From NCBI GenBank assembly GCA_003566795.1, contig PXBU01000133.1, positions 1 to 10,782 on the forward strand: DNA of 10,782 bases. The letters are read 5' to 3'. The notes below the pieces were generated by a model. The model searched no databases. It saw only the letters and a list, made by a program, of their open reading frames with translations, and was not told the DNA's origin. The DNA comes from Puniceicoccaceae bacterium. Lineage in GTDB: Bacteria > Verrucomicrobiota > Verrucomicrobiia > Opitutales > Coraliomargaritaceae. Below are positions 5,736 to 10,782 of this stretch, piece after piece; the stretch's first letter is position 1, and each line of letters opens with the position of its first letter. The translations under genes and the position numbers were made by a program.

Positions 5736-7919
5736 TCAATTTGCTCCTGAATATTTATAAATCTCTTTAATTAAAATGGAAGCCTCATCAAAAAAGCCTG
5801 TACCGAAATTACCATCAAGTAAACCATCTTCTCTAATCCTTATGCGCCGAACTTGTTCTTCATCTTTATTTAGGCGTTTTTTGAGTTTGTTGAAATAATA
5901 AATGGCTGTATGTTCAGGCTTAATATTGCATTCGTGTTTTTTGTTTGCAACAAGGTATTGCAGTTTTCTTATAATGTATTCACTGTGTGTTTCCAAAACA
6001 AATTGTATATGAAACTTTTTGGCTGCATCAACAAACATGTCAGCTAGCATAGACTGTAGTTTTGGATGCAAGTTGGTTTCAGGTTCTTCTATAAATAAAA
6101 TACTACTGTTATATCCATCCTGAGAATCCTGGTGCTCATAAAGTTTTAGGTTTTTTCTAGCAACTATAGCAATTTTTAAAAGTATTGGTAAAAACTGTGT
6201 AACTCCATAGCCAATATCAGCTAGAGTTTTATCGTCCAAAAAAACCTGAGTTCCCAAACCATCCTTGTTTTGAGTGATAAACAGTTTATTACCTATTTCA
6301 AACTCTTTTATCCAAAAATTAATAAATGTAATTTCTTTACTGTCATTATCAAGCTCCAAATTTTCAAACTCTATAAGTAATTCATTCATTTCAGTACCTT
6401 GCGTATTATAACTGTAAACCCTCTGAGTATTAGCTCTAACTGCTTCTGAATAATTTATTGAGTTTAAGCAGTTCAAAGACATTTTTAATGCATTTTCAAG
6501 ACTTTTGAAAACAACTTTTTCAATAAAATATTCGGCATATTCAAGTTTATTACCCGAAAGCATTAAGATGAATCCATAACTTAAAGCCATTTTAGGATTT
6601 ACTGACAAGACTTTTTTCTTTATGGCAATCATTGCTAATATAAGCCTATGAAGACAAGATTCAAATTTCAATTTTTTTTCAAAATCTAAATCAAAAATAT
6701 CAACCATACAAATGTTTTCTACATACTTGTATAGCTGAGCAGCCATGCTTTTTGGATTCTCAAAATACGTTTCAACCATTAAAGAACTTGGTGAATACGG
6801 AAAATCTTCATTGTCAAGACTTTCATATAGCATAGCCTCACTATTGACAAGCATCTCAATTAATTGTTTATCATTCTCAAAAACAAAACCAGCTTCTAAA
6901 AGAAAATTTTTAATTATTTGATTTAATTCCTTTATGTTTGCATTTATAAAGCTATAAATATAATCAGCATTTATATCATCCTTAACATCTATTTTAAATT
7001 CACTAAGCAAATATTTAAATGTATTTATTTCATCATTTGAAATTTTATTCAAAATAAAATGCCGGTTAGTGAAGTTTTTAGAAAAAGAAAGTTTATTTAA
7101 TGTTTGGTTTGGGAAACATTTATCCAAATCAATGGTTATTTCACTGTCATAACTATCACCCCCTATGTCAAAAATGATATCATCGCGACAAAACTGTTGT
7201 ATATAACCCCAGTCTTCAACTTCAGCTTGTAGCTTTTTGTTTTCTTCATGATAAATCCTAATCTCATCTTCTTCTGCTTCACTTAACTTAATATTATTTT
7301 TCTTTTTGGACTTGAGTTCAAGCTTTCGCTTTTTTATATATTCTGCCCTCTCCTCATCTTCCCTATTTTTTAATTTATTAGCATTTTTTGTCTTTATTAA
7401 ATTTAATGCTATATTATCTGCTTTTGCTCTAAAATAAGTGTAATTAGCCCAGAATGCCCATTTGTCATTTTTGTTCTTGGTAAAATTAAATAGAAGCTTG
7501 TCTTCAGAAGATGAAAATACTTTTATAGAGTTTAAATATCCATTGTTAGAAGTTTCCCGTTTACTTTTTATGTAAGATAATTCCACATAAGATTCTTCTC
7601 CAAAGCCCAAATCCAACGTAAACTTAAAAGTTATTTCATTATTTTTAGACTTATCATTAACGCAACTTTCAAAACTTGCAAGCTTGTGATTAGGTGATGC
7701 AAAATACAGTTTATCAATGTCAGGTATTTTAATTTCCGCTTCATCATCAAGTTTAAGTTTTTTTGGAATAGAATTCTTCAACAGCAAAAATGCTTTGATA
7801 ATTGAACTTTTTCCGGAGTTATTAGGTCCGGTTAAAACAGTTATAGGAGCAAATTCAAACTCCGTCATATCTTTAAAAACTCTGAAGTTTTTTAATCCGA
7901 ACTTATGTATGTGTGCCAT
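5736..7919 (-). CDS. AAA/SMC-like ATPase of the OLD / DUF3696 type, 727 aa
   Basis: An ABC-like ATPase split by a long insertion. Residues 1-50 carry the start typical of this group (FGLKNFRVFKDMTEFEFAPI) and Walker A GPNNSGKSS (31-39). Residues about 180-235 are strongly charged and probably coiled coil. A long unrecognised middle region follows. A VRANTQRVYSY segment (494-504) corresponds to the conserved 'PxRxxPxRxY' region of DUF3696 ATPases. LADIGYGVTQFLPIL (566-580) is the signature-like region, SILFIEEPETNLHP (606-619) the Walker B with its catalytic glutamate, and LETHSEYII (642-650) the switch histidine. The tail (DEEQVRRIRIREDGLLDGNF then GTGFFDEA) matches the DUF3696-type end. No TOPRIM nuclease domain follows, unlike full-length OLD proteins. 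It is first in a two-gene operon. Relatives act in phage defence and in DNA repair; I infer a sensor or switch role. Confidence 0.9.
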   Translation of the reverse strand: MAHIHKFGLKNFRVFKDMTEFEFAPITVLTGPNNSGKSSIIKAFLLLKNSIPKKLKLDDEAEIKIPDIDKLYFASPNHKLASFESCVNDKSKNNEITFKFTLDLGFGEESYVELSYIKSKRETSNNGYLNSIKVFSSSEDKLLFNFTKNKNDKWAFWANYTYFRAKADNIALNLIKTKNANKLKNREDEERAEYIKKRKLELKSKKKNNIKLSEAEEDEIRIYHEENKKLQAEVEDWGYIQQFCRDDIIFDIGGDSYDSEITIDLDKCFPNQTLNKLSFSKNFTNRHFILNKISNDEINTFKYLLSEFKIDVKDDINADYIYSFINANIKELNQIIKNFLLEAGFVFENDKQLIEMLVNSEAMLYESLDNEDFPYSPSSLMVETYFENPKSMAAQLYKYVENICMVDIFDLDFEKKLKFESCLHRLILAMIAIKKKVLSVNPKMALSYGFILMLSGNKLEYAEYFIEKVVFKSLENALKMSLNCLNSINYSEAVRANTQRVYSYNTQGTEMNELLIEFENLELDNDSKEITFINFWIKEFEIGNKLFITQNKDGLGTQVFLDDKTLADIGYGVTQFLPILLKIAIVARKNLKLYEHQDSQDGYNSSILFIEEPETNLHPKLQSMLADMFVDAAKKFHIQFVLETHSEYIIRKLQYLVANKKHECNIKPEHTAIYYFNKLKKRLNKDEEQVRRIRIREDGLLDGNFGTGFFDEASILIKEIYKYSGAN
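5744..5748 (-). promoter_or_regulatory. Ribosome binding site AGGAG within the ATPase gene end
   Basis: The minus strand reads AGGAG, then nine bases, then ATG of the 344-aa gene at 5734. It lies inside the last codons of the ATPase (Ser-Gly-Ala). It is the best Shine-Dalgarno match in the window, and it fixes the downstream start and supports translational coupling. Confidence 0.6.
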
Positions 7920-7988
7920 AGTATTAATTTTTACCTGACCATAAAAATATAAAAAAAATATGATCAGATTATAAAATCGTATGATTTG

Positions 7989-8606
7989 CTAATAATTCAA
8001 CCTATATCTCCAATACAAACTTTTCGGCTTATATACTGCTGCAATTTTCCATCTGCGATCTATTGCTTTTAATCCTCCGATCTTATCATAATCAACCGGA
8101 ATATAATAGCCCGGAGGTAGTCCCCATCCTCTCAATGTATAAAACAGATAGCCCGGTGCATTATTGTTAGTAACCTGTACTATAGTCAAAGCATGCCTGT
8201 TGGTGGTTACTCTTCCAAATCCGGCAACAAAAGCAACTATACCATGATAATTAAGCATACAGGTTGTCATTACAGCAAAACCTTCACAGTTTCCTCCTCC
8301 TTCCCTTATAAAATCATCAGGATGTCGTGCAGTCGAATTTTTTATATATCTAAAGTTGTGCTGTAACCAGTTTTGAAAAATCTGCAACTCTCTGACAGAT
8401 ATCTTACCATCACCATTAATATCAGCATTCCTGAATATTTGCAAAACCTCTTCACTCAGATCATCCCCAATATTTTCTTTTACTGCATTATCATAAACAA
8501 AAGTTACTCTTTGATGATATCCATGATAATACTGTGCTGATGCACTCAAACAAACAATATTCAAAATTATTGCAATAATCAACCTATATTTTATTGAGCT
8601 ACTCAT
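7989..8606 (-). CDS. Secreted transglutaminase-like protein with an EF-hand, 205 aa
   Basis: The start is taken at the ATG at 8604-8606. From there a standard signal peptide appears (MSSSIKYRLIIAIILNIVCL then SASA, cleavage before QYY), and AAAGGA lies just upstream. A longer frame opens with GTG at 8669 but would bury the signal peptide and cross a promoter palindrome. In the 205-aa numbering, a canonical EF-hand calcium loop DINGDGKISVRE spans 62-73. The catalytic-like Cys107 lies in GGGNCEGFAVM, His138 in RHALTIVQV and a possible Asp172 in PVDYDK, in the order expected for the transglutaminase-like/cysteine protease fold. Likely exported to the periplasm or beyond. Substrate unknown: it could cleave or crosslink peptides, or be a non-catalytic relative. 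It is divergent from the WYL regulator and separated from the ATPase by 69 bases, on the same strand. Confidence 0.8.
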   Translation of the reverse strand: MSSSIKYRLIIAIILNIVCLSASAQYYHGYHQRVTFVYDNAVKENIGDDLSEEVLQIFRNADINGDGKISVRELQIFQNWLQHNFRYIKNSTARHPDDFIREGGGNCEGFAVMTTCMLNYHGIVAFVAGFGRVTTNRHALTIVQVTNNNAPGYLFYTLRGWGLPPGYYIPVDYDKIGGLKAIDRRWKIAAVYKPKSLYWRYRLNY

Positions 8607-8608
8607 GA

Positions 8609-8614
8609 TCCTTT
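8609..8614 (-). promoter_or_regulatory. Purine-rich ribosome binding site supporting the start at 8606
   Basis: The minus strand reads AAAGGA, then TC, then ATG. The spacing is unusually short, so this alone is modest evidence, but together with the signal peptide it favours this start over the upstream GTG. Confidence 0.35.
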
Positions 8615-8661
8615 GTTTTAATTTTAAATCAATACAAATAAAAAAACTATCTATGCAGTCA

Positions 8662-8692
8662 TTGTGCACAAATAAAATTTATTATTATATTG
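8662..8692 (+). promoter_or_regulatory. Candidate promoter with overlapping TTGTGCACAA palindrome
   Basis: A perfect 10-bp palindrome TTGTGCACAA (8662-8671) is followed at about 21 bases by TATATTG (8686-8692), one base short of the TAnnTTTG -7 box. The TTG of the palindrome falls where a -33 element is expected. The ATG of the WYL regulator lies 24 bases past the -7 box. The 110-bp divergent spacer also serves the secreted-protein gene on the other strand. The palindrome is a natural candidate operator, possibly for autoregulation. Confidence 0.35.
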
Positions 8693-8716
8693 CGTTAATT
8701 TTTAAACCGTTAAGTT

Positions 8717-9724
8717 ATGGCAACCAACAAAAATGCAACAATACGCTATCAGTTACTTGACAAATGCTTTAGGAATTCCGGCAGAATGTATTTCCTTGAA
8801 GATCTGATGGAAGAGTGCAATGCTGCTCTACAAGAATTTAACCCTGAACATAAAGGAATTGGTCGCAGACAATTATTTGATGACATCCGGTTTATGGAAA
8901 GCTCACAAGGATGGAGTGTACCACTTGAAAAGTATAGATACGGAAAAAGAGTTTATTACCGATATTCTGACTTAAGCTTTTCAATTAACAATCAGCCTCT
9001 TAATGAAAGTGAAGCCAAGCAAATAAGTTCAGCCTTAATGATATTATCGCGTTTTACCGGAACACCACAGTTTGAGTGGATAAATGAAATCATTCCGGTT
9101 TTGGAAAATAAGCTGGGGTTAACAAACATTGATAAACAGGTTATTGCTTTTGATGAAAACATTGACCTAAGAGGACGTGACAATATTAAGCCTCTGTTTG
9201 ATGCTATAACTAATCAAAGAGTATTGAAGATAACTTATAAAGACTTTAAAAGTACAGAACCCTATGATATTATTATTCATCCATACTATCTTAAGCAATA
9301 CAATAACCGATGGTTTGCTTTTGGGCTTAATGAATCCGTGCAGAATAAAACATGGAATCTTGCTATTGACAGGATACAGAACATAGAAGAAACTGAAAAA
9401 AAATATCAAAAATGCGATATTGATTGGCTGAACTATTTTTATGATATTGTAGGCGTAACCCGTCCGGATGATAAGGAACCTGAAGAAATAAAATTGAAGT
9501 TTACGTCTAACCAGGCACCTTATATATTAACAAAACCTCTGCACCCAACTCAAAAAGTTTATTTCGAAGGCAATGAGTTGATTGTAAGGATATCGGTAAT
9601 TCCAAATTATGAATTAGAAACACTTATTTTGTCCTACGCAGAGGATGTAGAAGTAATATCACCTGAAGGTTTTCGGGAAAAAATAAAAAAAAGAATAAAT
9701 GCCGGTGCTAAAAATTATACATAG
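8717..9724 (+). CDS. WYL-domain transcriptional regulator, 335 aa
   Basis: A DNA-binding regulator of the YafY/WYL type. Residues about 5-85 form the N-terminal winged-helix region (RYQLLDKCFRNSGRMYFLED, then GRRQLFDDIRFME as the likely recognition helix). A helical linker follows (about 95-135). The WYL domain spans about 155-225: LKITYKDFKSTEPYDIIIHP, then YYLKQYNNRWFAFGLNE, then LAIDRIQNI, where the usual W-Y-L triad reads W-F-A. A WCX-type C-terminal extension (about 255-325) ends PEGFREKIKKR. Length is standard. WYL domains bind ligands such as nucleic acid and commonly control defence or stress genes. The gene is divergent from the secreted protein and shares a spacer with a palindrome; the ATPase pair lies beyond, so either could be its target. 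It ends 14 bases from the convergent gene at 9739. Confidence 0.92.
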   Translation: MATNKNATIRYQLLDKCFRNSGRMYFLEDLMEECNAALQEFNPEHKGIGRRQLFDDIRFMESSQGWSVPLEKYRYGKRVYYRYSDLSFSINNQPLNESEAKQISSALMILSRFTGTPQFEWINEIIPVLENKLGLTNIDKQVIAFDENIDLRGRDNIKPLFDAITNQRVLKITYKDFKSTEPYDIIIHPYYLKQYNNRWFAFGLNESVQNKTWNLAIDRIQNIEETEKKYQKCDIDWLNYFYDIVGVTRPDDKEPEEIKLKFTSNQAPYILTKPLHPTQKVYFEGNELIVRISVIPNYELETLILSYAEDVEVISPEGFREKIKKRINAGAKNYT

Positions 9725-9738
9725 TAACTTAATCACCC

Positions 9739-10551
9739 TCAACTCTCCCCCCAATACTCTATCTCCCTTCTTATTATTTCCACGAGCTTGCCGTTTTCGT
9801 ACACCATCATTTCTTCCCAGTTGTTGTAATCATTATAAATATACTCATACGCATTTTCTTTAACAATTTCATTCTTCCGGTTATAGAATTTGGTAAAAGT
9901 TTCATTTTGTCTGTTGTCGTATTTGGTTACGATTTTATTATGATCAAAATGGGGATTTGTTTCGCAATATTCTATAATGCGCTCTGTTTTCAGTCCGGCT
10001 TTATCAAATTTATCCAGCAATCTCGATTTTATTTTATTGTCAGGATCGCGCTCAATGGTTTCCACAAGGTTTCCTGAGCTATCATGACGGTCGATTTCTG
10101 TTCTTGACAGTTTTGCTTCAGTATCGTAATACTCAACCCCCTTAATCCTGCCCTTTTTATCATAAAAATATAACGCAATTTCTGCCAAAAAAAATCCCTC
10201 AAAATCAATATCAAGGTACCATTCATGTCCGGTTCTGACACCTTGCTTATTCAGTCTGCATATTGTTTTTTCCGAAACCCCTCCGGGCATATAAATGCTT
10301 TGTTCAATCCAGTAATCTTTACCGTTGTGGGTCAATGTGTTTTTCCATACCATTTTATTATTCTCATCAAACCTCGTGATCTCAGTAATCTGTCCTTTGT
10401 GATTGAAAACATATTTATCAAGACCTTTAAACGGTAAATTTTTCCACCTGTATTTTACTTCCGCATTTTTCATATTATACTCATAGCCAAAACAATAGTC
10501 CTTTATCATTTTAACCTTACCATGCAATATGCCTTGACAGAAGTCTTTCAT
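9739..10551 (-). CDS. YD-like beta-repeat protein, 270 aa
   Basis: A protein built of degenerate beta-hairpin repeats of the YD/RHS-like or MORN-like style. Units of about 20-24 residues can be seen: YVFNHKGQITEITRFDEN (47-64), LYFYDKKGRIKGVEYYDT (127-144), EIDRHDSSGNLVETIERDPD (152-171), KFDKAGLKTERIIEY (181-195), TKYDNRQNETFTKFYNRKNE (209-228) and a C-terminal pair, YNNWEEMMVYENGKLVEIIR (242-261) then REIEYW. This ending is frequent in Bacteroidota hypothetical proteins. There is no signal peptide from the chosen ATG (10549-10551), which is unusual since many relatives are exported. No toxin or RHS core cap is present, so it is not a full RHS protein. It converges on the WYL regulator. Base composition is less AT-rich than the ATPase operon, suggesting it belongs to the host background. 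Function unknown. Confidence 0.75.
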   Translation of the reverse strand: MKDFCQGILHGKVKMIKDYCFGYEYNMKNAEVKYRWKNLPFKGLDKYVFNHKGQITEITRFDENNKMVWKNTLTHNGKDYWIEQSIYMPGGVSEKTICRLNKQGVRTGHEWYLDIDFEGFFLAEIALYFYDKKGRIKGVEYYDTEAKLSRTEIDRHDSSGNLVETIERDPDNKIKSRLLDKFDKAGLKTERIIEYCETNPHFDHNKIVTKYDNRQNETFTKFYNRKNEIVKENAYEYIYNDYNNWEEMMVYENGKLVEIIRREIEYWGES

Positions 10552-10590
10552 TGTTTATTTAAATGATATTTTGTTTCGTTCCCTATTATT

Positions 10591-10674
10591 AACCGGAGAT
10601 TTACATCCTCCGGGTAGACCCCAGTAACCGGAAAACCCGGAGGTTTCCATCTCCTTCGGAGGATGGAAACTCCT
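10591..10674. repeat. Palindromic intergenic repeat, copy 2
   Basis: The 39 bases at 10636-10674 match 230-268 in the same orientation, differing only at 10669 (A) versus 263 (G). Inside, GTTTCCAT pairs with ATGGAAAC and CTCC with GGAG around a TTC loop, with one bulged G. CCTCCGGGT (10607-10615) and ACCCGGAGG (10635-10643) form a further inverted pair, and CCGGAG (10593-10598) pairs with CTCCGG (10608-10613). It follows the start region of the gene at 9739-10551. Beyond it, 10675-10782 contains nothing I can identify. Confidence 0.85.
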
Positions 10675-10782
10675 TCTATGTTGTAAACCAAATTTTTTTA
10701 TTAGTTTTTTAGAAAATATTTCGTTTATTGCTAAATATCAGCAAGATATGTTTTATCATAAGAAACTATCGGGTAATACCAA

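Noticed and set aside
7717..7938. Plus-strand 73-codon frame
   Set aside because: It is antisense to the N-terminal Walker A region of the ATPase, which is certain.
8607..8669. Extended N-terminus of the secreted protein starting at GTG 8669
   Set aside because: It would add 21 residues before a textbook signal peptide, has a GTG start and crosses the TTGTGCACAA palindrome; the ATG at 8606 with AAAGGA upstream fits better.
8992..9409. Minus-strand frames at 8992-9183 and 9167-9409
   Set aside because: They are antisense shadows of the WYL regulator.
10029..10437. Frames at 10029-10241 (minus) and 10225-10437 (plus)
   Set aside because: They overlap the YD-like gene in other frames and have no protein-like pattern of their own.
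1..10782. CRISPR array, tRNA or rRNA genes, and insertion-sequence transposase
   Set aside because: No regularly spaced repeats, no cloverleaf-like or rRNA-like segments and no transposase motifs were seen on either strand.

Overview
The window reads as an accessory stretch from a member of the Bacteroidota. It is strongly AT-rich and most genes lack a good Shine-Dalgarno sequence. A TAnnTTTG-type -7 promoter box lies upstream of the helicase gene. The protein families also fit: a WYL regulator, a PIF1-like helicase, and a cytoplasmic YD-like protein ending in the 'NW...YENGKLVEIIRREIEYW' style common in this phylum. Genus cannot be judged from the sequence.

Layout. Positions 1-216 hold the last 71 codons of a plus-strand gene that enters from outside the window. 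An ornate palindromic repeat (229-322) and a likely bidirectional terminator (323-358) follow. From 415 to 7919 every gene is on the minus strand: a small DUF1871-like protein (415-675), an unrecognised 75-aa ORF (1022-1249), a protein with an ExoX C-terminal-like module (1302-2030), a PIF1-type helicase (2426-4267), and a tightly coupled pair made of an unknown 344-aa protein (4700-5734) and an AAA/SMC-like ATPase (5736-7919). The spacers here are 350-430 bp long. Two contain gene fossils: a DUF1016/YhcG-like nuclease fragment (734-895) and a GC-richer C-terminal orphan (2146-2298). A secreted transglutaminase-like protein with an EF-hand (7989-8606, minus) is divergent from a WYL-domain regulator (8717-9724, plus). 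The regulator converges on a YD-like repeat protein (9739-10551, minus). A second copy of the palindromic repeat lies at 10591-10674.

How it may work together. The ATPase/344-aa pair is the best candidate for an undescribed system. The genes are separated by one base, with an AGGAG ribosome binding site for the downstream gene embedded in the end of the ATPase gene. An overcoming-lysogenization-defect-like (OLD)/DUF3696-type ATPase followed by an unrecognised partner is a common layout for anti-phage modules, with the ATPase as sensor or switch and the partner as effector. The helicase, the DUF1016 fossil, the ExoX-like protein and a WYL regulator nearby also suit a defence or cargo island. 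This is inference: no integrase, transposase or tRNA is present, and the 39-bp near-identical direct repeats at the two ends are more likely dispersed intergenic palindromes than proven island boundaries.
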